In this document: in pieces, positions 37,523 to 46,701 of the stretch
Layout of the letters: the number at the start of each line of letters is the position of its first letter
Position numbering within the stretch: position 1 is the stretch's first letter
NCBI RefSeq assembly: GCF_001645385.1
Contig: NZ_LVHI01000023.1
Coordinates: 477,969 to 541,968 of the forward strand
Reading direction: 5' to 3'
Length of the DNA: 64,000 bases
From: Rhodococcoides kyotonense
Lineage (GTDB): Bacteria > Actinomycetota > Actinomycetes > Mycobacteriales > Mycobacteriaceae
Position numbers and translations under genes: made by a program
Notes under the pieces: model-generated
What the model saw: the letters and a program-made list of their open reading frames with translations, nothing else
Database searches by the model: none
Told to the model about the DNA's origin: nothing

Positions 37523-38149
37523 TCAGTGCGCAGCCTGCGGGCCCGAATCATCCACTCGCACAACGCTCCGAAGCTGTTCCAGGGTCGGCCCGAAGGAGCA
37601 TGACGCGAGTTCGCTCAGTGCCTGGTCGTCGGTGTGTTCGGGTGCTTGCATTGCGAGCAGACAGTTGAGCAACATGCCGTGGGCGATGAAGTCCCGTGCC
37701 TCGTCGGGTGTGCATCCGGTGCCCTCGCGAATCTGGGTGAAGATTGCGCCCATCCCGGCGCGGCCCTGAGCTCCGATGTCCGGGATGCTGCCGGCGGTGA
37801 AGCCGTGCATCATCACGAGCAGCAGATCGCGGTCTGCGACGAGTTGGGTGTAGGCGGCCCCGAGTGCTGCCCACACGTCGTCGTCGGGGTACGGCTCGTC
37901 GCCGCCCAGGACTTTCTCGAACGCGGCCATGATGCCGTCGATTGCGCGTTGGAACACCAGGCGGAACAGTTCGCCCTTGGTGCCGAACATGCGTACCACG
38001 TAGGGCTGCGACACACCTGCTTCCTTGGCGACGGCATCGGTGCTGGTGCCGGCGAACCCGCCTCTCGCGAACGCGCGCATCGCGGCGTCGAGCACGAGCT
38101 CACGTCGGTCCGATGCATCCATGCGTGTGGTCTTCGTCGGCGTTGCCAT
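37523..38149 (-). CDS. TetR-family transcriptional repressor
   Basis: 208 residues. The N-terminal helix-turn-helix is clear: VLDAAMRAFARGGFAGTSTD, then AVAKEAGVSQPYVVRMFGTKGELF. The C-terminal domain (about 80-190) is a ligand-binding helical bundle of the TetR_C group. Divergent from the DHA2 efflux gene, with a 7-bp perfect inverted repeat in the gap: the usual arrangement for a repressor that senses a compound exported by the pump. Ligand unknown. Start at 38149; a second in-frame ATG lies at residue 10. Confidence 0.9.
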   Translation of the reverse strand: MATPTKTTRMDASDRRELVLDAAMRAFARGGFAGTSTDAVAKEAGVSQPYVVRMFGTKGELFRLVFQRAIDGIMAAFEKVLGGDEPYPDDDVWAALGAAYTQLVADRDLLLVMMHGFTAGSIPDIGAQGRAGMGAIFTQIREGTGCTPDEARDFIAHGMLLNCLLAMQAPEHTDDQALSELASCSFGPTLEQLRSVVRVDDSGPQAAH

Positions 38150-38167
38150 GTTGACAGATTATCAGTC

Positions 38168-38195
38168 GATTACTAGCGTCATTGCACAAGTAATC
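38168..38195. promoter_or_regulatory. Candidate TetR operator, GATTACT-N14-AGTAATC
   Basis: GATTACT (38168-38174) and AGTAATC (38189-38195) are exact reverse complements 14 bases apart, in the 50-90 base gap between the divergent TetR gene and its MFS neighbour. The symmetry and place suggest the repressor binding site for both genes. Confidence 0.68.
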
Positions 38196-38236
38196 ATTAG
38201 ATGCTTACAACTCCGGTGACAGCGAAGGTGACTCCG

Positions 38237-39727
38237 ATGACCACGACATCCCCGCCAGTTCCACCGAGCGAGCGCACCATTCCGATCTGGGTCGGAATCG
38301 TTGCCGCGTCGCTCCCGATGTTCATGGCAACACTCGACAATCTGGTGATGACCAGTGCACTTCCGGTGATTCAGGCCGACCTCTCCGCATCCGTCGGGGA
38401 ACTGCAGTGGTTCATGAACGCGTACACCCTGAGCTTCGCGACGTTGATGCTCGTCGCGGCGACACTCGGAGACAGGTGGGGTCGACGACGCGTCTTCCTC
38501 GGCGGAATCGCCGTCTTCACGCTCGCGTCGATCGCGTCGGCCCTCGCCACGACGCCGGCGATGCTGATCGCGGCTCGTGCGGTCCAGGGTGCGGGCGCGG
38601 CAGCGATCATGCCGTTGTCGCTCACGCTGCTCGCGTCGGTCGTGCCCGCGGCCAAGCGTCCGCTCGCCATCGGAATCTGGGGTGGCGTCTCCGGGCTCGG
38701 TGTCGCGCTCGGTCCCGTCGTCGGTGGTGCCGTTGTCGACGGCGTCGCATGGGAAGGCATTTTCTGGATCAACGTCCCCGTCGCCCTGATCGCGGTTCCG
38801 CTCGCTCTCGTCGCGTTGAAGGAATCGCTCGGGCGCAGGCAGCCGCTCGACTACACCGGAGTTCTGTCGGCCGGGGCGAGCGTGTTCCTGCTCGTCTGGG
38901 CTGTCGTGCACGGAAACGACGACGGATGGGCCTCGACCTCGGTGCTTCTGACGTTCGCCGGATCCGCCGTCGCGATGATCGTCTTCGTGGCGAGGCAACG
39001 ACGCGCATCGTCCCCTGTGGTGCCGTTGCGTCTGTTCCGCTCGCGCAGCTTCTCGCTCGCGAACGTCATCGGAGTGACGTTCACCCTCGGCATGTTCGGT
39101 GCGGTGTTCCTGCTGTCGCAGTATCTGCAGATCGTCATGGGCTACAGCCCGTTCCAGGCTGGTCTGCGGACGCTGCCGTGGACAGCGGCGCCGATGGTCG
39201 TCGCGCCGCTGGCCGGGCTCCTCGCGCCGAGGCTCGGTCTGCGAGCGTTGCTCGTCGCGGGCCTGACGCTCCAAGCCGGATCTCTGGTGTGGATGGCCGC
39301 GATTCTCGAGCCGGGAACGTCCTACGTGAGCATGGTGCCCGCGCTGGCGATGGCAGGCATCGGTATGGGGTTGACCTTCGCACCCTCGGCCACCGCCGTC
39401 CTGGCCGACATGGCCGAGGTCGACCATGCCACTGCGAGCAGCACCAACTCGACGATTCGCGAAATCGGCGTCGCGCTCGGCATCGCGGTACTGACCGCCG
39501 TGTTCCTCGGGGCAGGCGGCACATTGACGCCCACCGGCTACACCGACGCGCTCGCTCCCGCGCTTCTCGTCGGAGCCGGAGCGGTCGCGCTCGGAATCGT
39601 CGCCGCGCTGTTCATGCCGGGAAGAACCGGTGCCGAGTCGGTCAGGGCTGACCGGGGAACGGAACCGACGACGGAGACACTCCCAGGATCTCGCGCCAAT
39701 TCGCCAGTCGCAGTGCCGCTTCCGTGA
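38237..39727 (+). CDS. MFS efflux transporter, DHA2 (EmrB/QacA) family
   Basis: About 496 residues with roughly 14 hydrophobic segments. Motifs: MFMATLDNLVMTSALPVIQADL in helix 1 (D-N variant of motif D1), LGDRWGRRRVFLGG after helix 2 (motif A), and GVSGLGVALGPVVGGAVV in helix 5 (motif C). The ATG at 38237 has GAAGGTG upstream and is preferred over the ATG at 38201, which would leave only 5 bases after the operator. Regulated by the divergent TetR gene. The last 86 bases overlap, antisense, the DUF4439 gene. Confidence 0.88.
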   Translation: MTTTSPPVPPSERTIPIWVGIVAASLPMFMATLDNLVMTSALPVIQADLSASVGELQWFMNAYTLSFATLMLVAATLGDRWGRRRVFLGGIAVFTLASIASALATTPAMLIAARAVQGAGAAAIMPLSLTLLASVVPAAKRPLAIGIWGGVSGLGVALGPVVGGAVVDGVAWEGIFWINVPVALIAVPLALVALKESLGRRQPLDYTGVLSAGASVFLLVWAVVHGNDDGWASTSVLLTFAGSAVAMIVFVARQRRASSPVVPLRLFRSRSFSLANVIGVTFTLGMFGAVFLLSQYLQIVMGYSPFQAGLRTLPWTAAPMVVAPLAGLLAPRLGLRALLVAGLTLQAGSLVWMAAILEPGTSYVSMVPALAMAGIGMGLTFAPSATAVLADMAEVDHATASSTNSTIREIGVALGIAVLTAVFLGAGGTLTPTGYTDALAPALLVGAGAVALGIVAALFMPGRTGAESVRADRGTEPTTETLPGSRANSPVAVPLP

Positions 39728-40082
39728 GTGCAGCGATTCCGGTCTCCCGTGTGGGACCGGAATTGCTGCGTTCGATCACCGACCGCCACGCGATCGACGT
39801 GTCGACCTCGGCTTGGGCTGCGAGTTGTGCTGCTGAGACTGGGTCGGTCACGGCAAACGGAATCGAGTAGGCCGGACTGGGAAGCGGCGCAGTCACGCTC
39901 GCAGCTTTCAATGCATCGATCGTCGCGTCGCGCCGGGCTCGATGCGCCGCGGCGTTCGTCGCGACGAGGTCCGCACGCGTCGGATTCGAGAAGGCGCCGA
40001 CGACGCCGTAGGCGAATACTGCCGCGTACTCGGCGTTCAGCGCGTCGACGAGAGCCTGCTGTTCTTCTCCGAGCTCGTTCAT
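39642..40082 (-). CDS. DUF4439 ferritin-like protein
   Basis: 146 residues, mostly helical: GEEQQALVDALNAEYAAVFAYG, AAHRARRDATIDALKAA, AAQLAAQAEVDTSIAWR and AALTEAALRLANW. The spaced Glu and His residues suggest a ferritin-like four-helix bundle (DUF4439), whose metal binding is predicted only. Its 3-prime end overlaps the convergent MFS gene by 86 bases. The start overlaps the upstream lipoprotein gene by 4 bases, so the two form a translationally coupled pair, matching the position of Rv2843/Rv2844 before rimP. Confidence 0.82.
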   Translation of the reverse strand: MNELGEEQQALVDALNAEYAAVFAYGVVGAFSNPTRADLVATNAAAHRARRDATIDALKAASVTAPLPSPAYSIPFAVTDPVSAAQLAAQAEVDTSIAWRSVIERSNSGPTRETGIAALTEAALRLANWREILGVSPSSVPFPGQP

Positions 40083-40591
40083 GCGAGCACCACCGACACC
40101 TCGACGGCGCATGCCGCGCTGACGGATCCGAGAAGGCCTGCGCGGTAGCCGGACTCTTCGCGCGCGGAACCGGCTGCGGCACGCTGGGATTCGCTCAGCA
40201 GGCTCTTCAACTCGTCCCGTGTCGGTGGGGGAGTTGGTGCCTGGGTGGTCGTCGGACTCGCGGTCGTGGTCTCGTTCGGGTCGGTCCCCGCGACGCGGTC
40301 GATCTCCGCGGAAATCGCCGACGCATGGGCTTCTCGTTCGGACTGCACGACCCCGAGCGGGCCTGCGAGATCGGGCAGCGTCGCGATTGCGGCACCCGCG
40401 GCCGCCGCGTCGCGGCGTGCGAGATTCAGGTGCTGAGTCAGTGTGTCGACGGTGGCTGCGGTCTCGGCGCCGGACGAACATCCTGCGGTCGCCGCCAGCC
40501 CGACGGTGGAGAGAACGACACCGCCGGTCAACCGCAACGCGGTTCGACGACTGAGTGTGGGAGAAATCGCGGACGTCGGCACGTTCGACAT
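40079..40591 (-). CDS. Predicted Tat/lipoprotein partner of the ferritin-like protein
   Basis: 170 residues. N-terminal twin Arg in LSRRTALRLTGGVVLSTVGL and a lipobox ending in ATAGC suggest export by Tat or Sec and lipid anchoring. The mature part is helical (VDTLTQHLNLARRDAAAAG, SEREAHASAISAEIDRVAG) with a Thr/Pro-rich linker and a second helical segment, so it may also be ferritin-like. Coupled to the DUF4439 gene. The promoter must lie in the 141-base gap shared with rimP. Function unknown. Confidence 0.78.
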   Translation of the reverse strand: MSNVPTSAISPTLSRRTALRLTGGVVLSTVGLAATAGCSSGAETAATVDTLTQHLNLARRDAAAAGAAIATLPDLAGPLGVVQSEREAHASAISAEIDRVAGTDPNETTTASPTTTQAPTPPPTRDELKSLLSESQRAAAGSAREESGYRAGLLGSVSAACAVEVSVVLA

Positions 40592-40732
40592 CGTGCCAGG
40601 TGTCCTTCGGATCCGGCGAACCCGCACCTGGTCACGAACACCTCGAAATGGCGCTAGGCTGTACGTTCGATCCCCGAGACGTTCGACCCCTGTGTCGAAC
40701 GCGACCACAACTGAACGAGGAGTTCGCGAGAG

Positions 40733-41308
40733 ATGCCTGTTCCGTCGAAGGAGAGGGTCGTCGCGCTCCTGTCCGATCTGGTCCACGACCGAGGTTTCGA
40801 CCTCGAGGACGTGACGGTCGTCTCGGCGGGCAAGCACAGCGCCGTGCGCATCATGGTGGACCGTGAAGAAGGTACGGGCCTCGACGCGCTTCCTGCTCTC
40901 AGTCACGAGATCTCGGAATTGTTCGACGGCGTCTCCGATTTCGGTGAAGCGCCGTACACGCTCGAGGTGACGACGCCGGGGATCGATCGCCCGCTCACCG
41001 AGGAGCGTCACTGGCGACGCGCCCGCGGCCGCAAGGTCCGCGTCGAGGTGGCGGACGAGAAGTTCGACGGCCGAGTCGGTGCTCTGGACGGCGGATCGAT
41101 CACGTTGGTGACGCGGACCAAGGGCGTACTGGCGACTCGGGTCGTCGCATTGTCGGATATCTCGAAAGCCGTTGTGCAGGTGGAATTTTCGCCGCCCAAG
41201 GAAGACGAGATGGAATTGGCGGGCGGGGTGTTCGGCAGTCGTCCCAGGCCGGCCGACGCCGACGAGATCGTGAACGTGGACACACCGGAAGAAGGGTTCG
41301 ACAAGTGA
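40733..41308 (+). CDS. rimP: Ribosome maturation factor RimP
   Basis: Needed for 30S subunit maturation. 191 residues, N-terminal alpha/beta domain ([21 protein letters not shown], then LRIMVDR-like [20 protein letters not shown]) and C-terminal SH3-like domain ([25 protein letters not shown]). Longer than E. coli RimP (about 150) through an acidic C-terminal tail. ATG start at 40733 preceded by GAGGAG about 13 bases back. The stop overlaps the nusA GTG start. An inverted repeat GTTCGA-N8-TCGAAC lies at 40681-40700 in the leader. Confidence 0.93.
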   Translation: MPVPSKERVVALLSDLVHDRGFDLEDVTVVSAGKHSAVRIMVDREEGTGLDALPALSHEISELFDGVSDFGEAPYTLEVTTPGIDRPLTEERHWRRARGRKVRVEVADEKFDGRVGALDGGSITLVTRTKGVLATRVVALSDISKAVVQVEFSPPKEDEMELAGGVFGSRPRPADADEIVNVDTPEEGFDK

Positions 41309-42315
41309 ATATCGACATTGCAGCGCTCCGCGCCATCGAGGCGGACAAGGGAATCTCGATCGACATGGTCATCTCGACCATCCAGACCGCCTTGCTGACT
41401 GCATACCGCCACACCGAGGGGCATCAGCCGCACGCGTGGATCGACGTCGACCGCAAGTCCGGCTCGGTGCGTGTGATGGCGAAAGAAATCGACGCCGACG
41501 GCAACACGATCTCCGAATGGGACGACACTCCCGAGGGCTTCGGCCGGATCGCGGCGACCACCGCGCGTCAGGTCATTCTCCAGCGGCTCCGCGACGCCGA
41601 ACACGAGAAGTCGTTCGGCGAGTACGCGACGCACGAGGGCGAGATCGTCGGTGGCGTCATCCAGCGTGACACGCGAGCAAACGCCAAGGGCACCGTGATC
41701 GTGCGGATCGGCAGCGACGCCAACGGCGCGGACGGCCTGTTGCCGCCCGCGGAGCAGGTCCCGGGCGAGACGTACGAGCACGGCGAACGCATCAAGTGCT
41801 ATGTCGTCGGCGTCACACGCGGACAGCGCGGACCGCAGATCACGCTGTCGCGTACGCACCCGAACCTGGTACGCAAGCTCTTCGCGCTCGAAGTTCCCGA
41901 GATTGCCGACGGCTCGGTGGAAATCGTCGCGGTGGCACGTGAGTCCGGTCACCGATCCAAGATCGCCGTCCACTCGACCGTGTCGGGCCTCAACGCCAAG
42001 GGCGCGTGCATCGGCCCGATGGGTCAGCGTGTGCGGAACGTGATGAGCGAGCTCGCCGGCGAGAAGATCGACATCATCGACTTCGACGACGATCCCGCCA
42101 CCTTCGTCGGTAACGCGCTGTCGCCGTCCAAGGTGGTGTCGGTCACCGTCGTCGACGCGGCTGCCCGCGCCGCTCGCGTCGTCGTGCCGGAATACCAGCT
42201 GTCGCTCGCGATCGGCAAGGAGGGTCAGAACGCCCGACTCGCTGCTCGTCTGACCGGTTGGCGTATCGACATCCGCAGCGACGCGGCCGCGGCACCCGAG
42301 TCGACCAGCGCATAA
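41305..42315 (+). CDS. nusA: Transcription elongation/termination factor NusA
   Basis: 336 residues, the short actinobacterial form without C-terminal acidic repeats. N-terminal RNA-polymerase-binding domain (about 1-105), S1 domain ([38 protein letters not shown]), and two KH domains ([21 protein letters not shown]-like ITLSRTHP block, [53 protein letters not shown]). GTG start overlapping rimP by 4 bases. Conserved rimP-nusA-ylxR-infB order. Confidence 0.96.
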   Translation: MNIDIAALRAIEADKGISIDMVISTIQTALLTAYRHTEGHQPHAWIDVDRKSGSVRVMAKEIDADGNTISEWDDTPEGFGRIAATTARQVILQRLRDAEHEKSFGEYATHEGEIVGGVIQRDTRANAKGTVIVRIGSDANGADGLLPPAEQVPGETYEHGERIKCYVVGVTRGQRGPQITLSRTHPNLVRKLFALEVPEIADGSVEIVAVARESGHRSKIAVHSTVSGLNAKGACIGPMGQRVRNVMSELAGEKIDIIDFDDDPATFVGNALSPSKVVSVTVVDAAARAARVVVPEYQLSLAIGKEGQNARLAARLTGWRIDIRSDAAAAPESTSA

Positions 42316-42359
42316 GGGTGGAATGCGGAGATCGGGGCAAGACAGCGCTAGACTGGTCG

Positions 42360-42686
42360 ATGGTTCGGAACGATCTCACTGCCCGAGGTCACGAGAGCAC
42401 CGGTTCGATGCATGACAGTCGGCCGGTGCGCACTTGTGTCGGATGCAGGGAGCGAGCTCCGGCCTCCGATCTGCTGAGGGTCGTGGTTCGAGATCGGCAT
42501 TCTTCGGAATCCGTCGTAGTACCCGACCTTCGTCACCGGCTTCCCGGACGTGGTGCATGGCTGCATCCCGTAGCGGTTTGTTTGGAGAACGCAGAACGGC
42601 GCCGAGCTTTCGGTAGAGCGTTACGCGTGTCGGGAACAGTCGACACGTCGGAGGTTGTTGCTTTCATCGAAAGCAGAAACCTGTGA
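42360..42686 (+). CDS. YlxR (DUF448) RNA-binding protein
   Basis: 108 residues. RPVRTCVGCRERAP is the YlxR signature, followed by LLRVVVRD, PGRGAWLHP and the late CLENAERRRAFGRALR. The family binds RNA and lies between nusA and infB in most bacteria. ATG at 42360 or the ATG at 42408 (MHDSRPVRTC) may be the start; the second is nearer the conserved domain. Confidence 0.88.
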   Translation: MVRNDLTARGHESTGSMHDSRPVRTCVGCRERAPASDLLRVVVRDRHSSESVVVPDLRHRLPGRGAWLHPVAVCLENAERRRAFGRALRVSGTVDTSEVVAFIESRNL

Positions 42687-42869
42687 GGTCTCGGCCTCGC
42701 ACACGCATCGAGGCGGCAGTCTTTACCAGCGACAGAGCTTCACCCGTCGAGAAGAACAGGCAACAGCACTGATGAGCACACCGTGAAGCACCAACGATGA
42801 ACGTCCATCGGAGATAACCCGAGGTCGTGCGGGCTTAATGCCTCGCTCGGCCTCTCAGTGAGGAGAGCA

Positions 42870-45773
42870 GTGGCAGGCAAGGCCCGCGTGCACGAGTTGG
42901 CCAAAGAACTCGGTGTCACAAGCAAGGAACTACTCGCACGGCTCAAAGAGCAAGGCGAGTTCGTCAAATCTGCATCGTCCACGGTCGAGGCGCCGGTAGC
43001 GCGTCGTATCCGTGAGTCGTTTCCGTCCGCGAAGTCGGACGCCCCTTCGGGCAACGGTCGTAGCTCGGATGCACCCAAGCCCAGCACCGGCGCAAAGCCC
43101 GGTGGACCGCGTCCCGGCCCCAAGCCGGCACCCCGTCCGGCTCCGTCCGCGCCCGCAGCACCTGCGGCGCAGACTCCCGCAGCACCTGTAGCGCAGACAC
43201 CGGCTGCCCCCGCGGCACCGGCTGCATCCACCCCGGCGCCGACGTCGGCGCCCCGCCCGACCCCGGCTCGTCCGGCTGCACCGTCGCCGTCCGCACCTGC
43301 GGCACCCGCTCCTCAGGCGCCCGCAGCGTCGGCTGGATCGCGTGAAGCAGCACGTCCGGCAGCTCCGAAGCCCGGCGCTCCCGGCCCGAAGCCGGGCCCG
43401 AAGGCGCCTCGCGTCGGTAACAACCCGTACTCGTCCGCTCCGGCGGAACGGCCCGCGCCTCGTCCGGCACCGGGTGGACCTCGTCCGGGCGGCAACCGTC
43501 CGGCTCCTGGCCAGGGCGGTCCCCGTCCGGCTCCCGGCCAGGGCGGTCCCCGTCCGGCTCCCGGCCAGGGCGGTCCCCGTCCGGCTCCCGGCCAGGGCGG
43601 ACCTCGCCCGTCTCCCGGCTCGATGCCTCCTCGTCCGAACCCGGGCGCGATGCCGTCTCGTTCGGCGCGCCCCGCACCGGGTGGTCGTCCGGGTCGTCCC
43701 GGCGGAGCACCGGGCGGTCGTCCCGGTGGCGGCGGCGGTGGATACCGCGGCGGCGGCGGAGCTCCCGGTGCACCCGGCGGCGCTCCCGCAGGCGGAGCAG
43801 CAGGTGGTTTCCGTGGTCGCCCCGGCGGCGGCGGTCGTCCCGGACAGCGTGGCGCTGCAGCAGGTGCTTTCGGTCGTCCCGGAGGCGCACCTCGTCGTGG
43901 ACGTAAGTCGAAGAGGGCGAAACGCGCCGAGTACGAGAGCATGCAGGCTCCCGCAGTCGGCGGCGTGCGGTTGCCCCGTGGCAACGGCGAGACCATTCGC
44001 CTCGCCCGCGGTGCATCGCTGTCCGACTTCGCGGACAAGATCGACGCGAACCCGGCTGCACTCGTGCAGGCGCTGTTCAACCTCGGCGAGATGGTCACGG
44101 CAACGCAGTCGGTCAACGACGAGACGCTAGAGCTTCTCGGCAGCGAGATGAACTACGTGGTCCAGGTCGTCAGCCCCGAGGACGAGGATCGCGAGCTGCT
44201 CGACAGCTTCGACCTGACCTACGGCGAGGACGAGGGCGGCGAGGAAGACCTCGAACAGCGTCCTCCGGTGGTCACCGTCATGGGCCACGTCGACCACGGT
44301 AAGACCCGACTGCTCGACTCGATCCGCAAGGCCAACGTCCGTGAGGGCGAGGCAGGCGGCATCACGCAGCACATCGGTGCCTACCAGGTTCTGACCGAGC
44401 TCGAAGGCAGCGAACGGCTCGTCACCTTCATCGACACCCCGGGTCACGAGGCGTTCACCGCCATGCGTGCTCGTGGTGCCAAGGCGACGGACCTCGCGAT
44501 CCTGGTCGTCGCAGCCGACGACGGCGTCATGCCGCAGACGGTCGAGGCGATCAACCACGCGCAGGCAGCAGATGTGCCGATCGTGGTCGCGGTCAACAAG
44601 ATCGACAAGGAAGGCGCGAACCCGGACAAGATCCGGCAGCAGCTCACCGAATACGGTCTCGTGGCCGAGGAGTACGGCGGCGACACGATGTTCGTCGACA
44701 TCTCGGCGAAGCAGGGCACCAACATCGACGCACTGCTCGAAGCAGTGCTGCTGACGGCGGACGCTGCTCTCGACCTGCGAGCGAACCCGGACATGGACGC
44801 TCAGGGTGTCGCCATCGAGGCGCACCTCGATCGTGGACGCGGACCGGTGGCGACCGTGCTCATCCAGCGCGGAACGCTCCGCGTCGGAGATTCGATCGTG
44901 GCCGGAGACGCCTATGGACGTGTCCGTCGCATGGTCGACGAGCACGGCGAGGACGTCACCGAGGCGCTGCCGTCGCGGCCCGTCCAGGTCGTCGGCTTCA
45001 CGTCGGTACCGGGTGCAGGTGACAACCTGCTCGTGGTCGACGAGGACCGCATCGCACGTCAAATCGCCGATCGACGCAACGCCCGCAAGCGCAACGCGTT
45101 GGCAGCGAAGAGTCGTAAGCGCATCAGCCTCGACGATCTCGATGCAGCGTTGAAGGAGACTTCGCAGCTGAACTTGATCCTCAAGGGTGACAACTCGGGA
45201 ACCGTCGAGGCTCTCGAGGAGGCGTTGCTCGGGATCCAGATCGACGACGAGGTCGAGCTGCGCGTCATCGACCGCGGTGTCGGTGGCGTCACGGAGACCA
45301 ACGTCAACCTGGCGTCGGCATCCAACGCGATCATCATCGGCTTCAACGTTCGAGCGGAAGGCAAAGCCACCGAGCTCGCCAACCGCGAGGGCGTCGACAT
45401 CCGGTACTACTCGGTCATCTACCAGGCAATCGACGAGATCGAGAAGGCCCTCAAGGGCATGCTCAAGCCGGTGTACGAAGAGGTCGCTCTCGGCCAGGCC
45501 GAGATTCGCGCGCTGTTCCGTTCCTCGAAGGTCGGAAACATCGCCGGTTGCCTCGTCACCTCCGGTACTGTGCGTCGCAATGCGAAGGCACGACTGCTGC
45601 GTGACAACGCCGTGGTCGCCGAGACGGTCACGATCTCCTCGCTTCGCCGCGAGAAGGACGACGTCGTCGAGGTTCGCGAGGGGTACGAATGTGGTCTGAC
45701 GGTCACGTACTCGGACATCAAGGTGGGCGATGTCATCGAGGCGTACGAGCTTCGCGAGAAGCCACGCGACTAG
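42870..45773 (+). CDS. infB: Translation initiation factor IF-2
   Basis: 967-residue GTPase that places fMet-tRNA on the 30S subunit. IF2_N at residues 1-60 ([24 protein letters not shown]), then a Pro/Ala/Gly-rich linker of about 300 residues, a second IF2_N-like module (about 370-430), G domain from about 465 (G472-HVDHGKT479, [21 protein letters not shown]), domain II, III and the fMet-tRNA-binding domain IV. GTG start at 42870, five bases after GAGGAGAG; the GTG at 42858 would precede the ribosome site. The linker contains four 27-bp repeats at 43497. Confidence 0.97.
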   Translation: MAGKARVHELAKELGVTSKELLARLKEQGEFVKSASSTVEAPVARRIRESFPSAKSDAPSGNGRSSDAPKPSTGAKPGGPRPGPKPAPRPAPSAPAAPAAQTPAAPVAQTPAAPAAPAASTPAPTSAPRPTPARPAAPSPSAPAAPAPQAPAASAGSREAARPAAPKPGAPGPKPGPKAPRVGNNPYSSAPAERPAPRPAPGGPRPGGNRPAPGQGGPRPAPGQGGPRPAPGQGGPRPAPGQGGPRPSPGSMPPRPNPGAMPSRSARPAPGGRPGRPGGAPGGRPGGGGGGYRGGGGAPGAPGGAPAGGAAGGFRGRPGGGGRPGQRGAAAGAFGRPGGAPRRGRKSKRAKRAEYESMQAPAVGGVRLPRGNGETIRLARGASLSDFADKIDANPAALVQALFNLGEMVTATQSVNDETLELLGSEMNYVVQVVSPEDEDRELLDSFDLTYGEDEGGEEDLEQRPPVVTVMGHVDHGKTRLLDSIRKANVREGEAGGITQHIGAYQVLTELEGSERLVTFIDTPGHEAFTAMRARGAKATDLAILVVAADDGVMPQTVEAINHAQAADVPIVVAVNKIDKEGANPDKIRQQLTEYGLVAEEYGGDTMFVDISAKQGTNIDALLEAVLLTADAALDLRANPDMDAQGVAIEAHLDRGRGPVATVLIQRGTLRVGDSIVAGDAYGRVRRMVDEHGEDVTEALPSRPVQVVGFTSVPGAGDNLLVVDEDRIARQIADRRNARKRNALAAKSRKRISLDDLDAALKETSQLNLILKGDNSGTVEALEEALLGIQIDDEVELRVIDRGVGGVTETNVNLASASNAIIIGFNVRAEGKATELANREGVDIRYYSVIYQAIDEIEKALKGMLKPVYEEVALGQAEIRALFRSSKVGNIAGCLVTSGTVRRNAKARLLRDNAVVAETVTISSLRREKDDVVEVREGYECGLTVTYSDIKVGDVIEAYELREKPRD
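43497..43604 (+). repeat. Four 27-bp tandem repeats in the infB linker
   Basis: Each unit encodes RPAPGQGGP; units start at 43497, 43524, 43551 and 43578 and are nearly identical at DNA level (CGTCCGGCTCCCGGCCAGGG plus GGTCCC). They fall in the disordered region between the N-terminal module and the G domain. Copy number may vary between strains. Confidence 0.9.
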
Positions 45774-45831
45774 TTCGCGCGGTGCGAGTGGTAGTGGAGC
45801 AAGGGGAGTAACACTGCACTCGATCGGACAA

Positions 45832-45863
45832 CCGGCGGCGGTACTTTCGGGTACCGCCGCCGG
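45832..45863 (+). terminator. Terminator-like hairpin after infB
   Basis: CCGGCGGCGGTAC (45832-45844) pairs exactly with GTACCGCCGCCGG (45851-45863); loop TTTCGG. A 13-bp GC-rich stem located 58 bases after the infB stop and 34 bases before the ylxP-like start. No T tract follows. Confidence 0.75.
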
Positions 45864-45897
45864 ATCGTTCGGTCGAACACGATCGAAGGATGGCCGC

Positions 45898-46188
45898 GTG
45901 TATCTGGGTGCTCTCGAGCTGGACGTGCTGCTGGGAGACGTGCGTTCGCTCGACGAAAAGCGTTCGATGGTCGAGCCCGTTCTGGCTGCGCTCAAGCAGT
46001 TCGGAGTGTCCGCGACCGAGGCAGGGGAAAGATCGCGCATGCGCCGGTCACTGTTCGGCGTCGCCGTGGCGGGATCGGATGTCGACGGTTTGCACGACAT
46101 GCTGGACGAATGCGAGCGTCACGTCGCCGAACGCCAGGATCTGGAATTGTTGGCGGTCAGAAGAAGAGTGTTCGGCCCCGAGGACTGA
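45898..46188 (+). CDS. DUF503 (YlxP-like) protein
   Basis: 96 residues: VYLGALELDVLLGDVRSLDEKR, VSATEAGERSRMRRSLFGVAVAGSD and a C-terminal helix. Small proteins of this family sit between infB and rbfA in many Gram-positive bacteria and are thought to help ribosome assembly. The GTG at 45898 follows AAGGA; the in-frame extension back to 45730 crosses a hairpin and the infB end and is not used. Confidence 0.85.
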   Translation: MYLGALELDVLLGDVRSLDEKRSMVEPVLAALKQFGVSATEAGERSRMRRSLFGVAVAGSDVDGLHDMLDECERHVAERQDLELLAVRRRVFGPED

Positions 46189-46222
46189 ACCGGGGATAGT
46201 TGTTCGAGGAGCGTGAAAGTTC

Positions 46223-46690
46223 ATGGTGGATCAAGCGAGAGCTCGTAGGCTCGCCAAGCGGATTTCGTCCATCGTCGCGACAGCGATAGATCACGAGATC
46301 AAGGATCCACGCCTGGCGTACGTGACGATCACCGACTGCAAGGTGACCGCAGATCTGCACGACGCGACGGTGTTCTACACGGTGCGAGGCGAGAGCCTCG
46401 ACGCCGAGCCCGATCTCGCCGGTGCAGCCGCCGGACTGGAAAAAGCGAAGGGCGTGCTTCGCTCGAAGGTCGGTGCGGGCACGGGCGTCCGGTTCACTCC
46501 GACGTTGACGTTCGCGACGGATACCGTCCCGGATACTGCACGTCACATGGAAGAACTGCTCGAGCGTGCCCGTCAGGCCGACAGCGAGGTGGCTCGCGTC
46601 GCCGCGTCGGCGAAGCCCGCGGGTGAGGCCGATCCGTACAAGGCCCCGCGCGAGACGACCGAGAGTTCCGAGTCCACCGACCTGGACTGA
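46223..46690 (+). CDS. rbfA: Ribosome-binding factor A
   Basis: 30S maturation factor that acts on the 16S 5-prime helix. 155 residues: [48 protein letters not shown], and the conserved [22 protein letters not shown]. The C-terminal 35 residues are a Ser/Glu/Ala-rich tail beyond the usual core. ATG start at 46223. Confidence 0.94.
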   Translation: MVDQARARRLAKRISSIVATAIDHEIKDPRLAYVTITDCKVTADLHDATVFYTVRGESLDAEPDLAGAAAGLEKAKGVLRSKVGAGTGVRFTPTLTFATDTVPDTARHMEELLERARQADSEVARVAASAKPAGEADPYKAPRETTESSESTDLD

Positions 46691-46701
46691 ACGAGGTGAC
46701 G

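Noticed and set aside
40681-40700. Second SOS box before rimP (GTTCGA-N8-TCGAAC)
   Set aside because: Half-sites are in the inverse orientation and spacing is wrong for LexA.
44127-46100. 657-codon minus-strand open frame
   Set aside because: Antisense to infB and the DUF503 gene; no recognisable motif.
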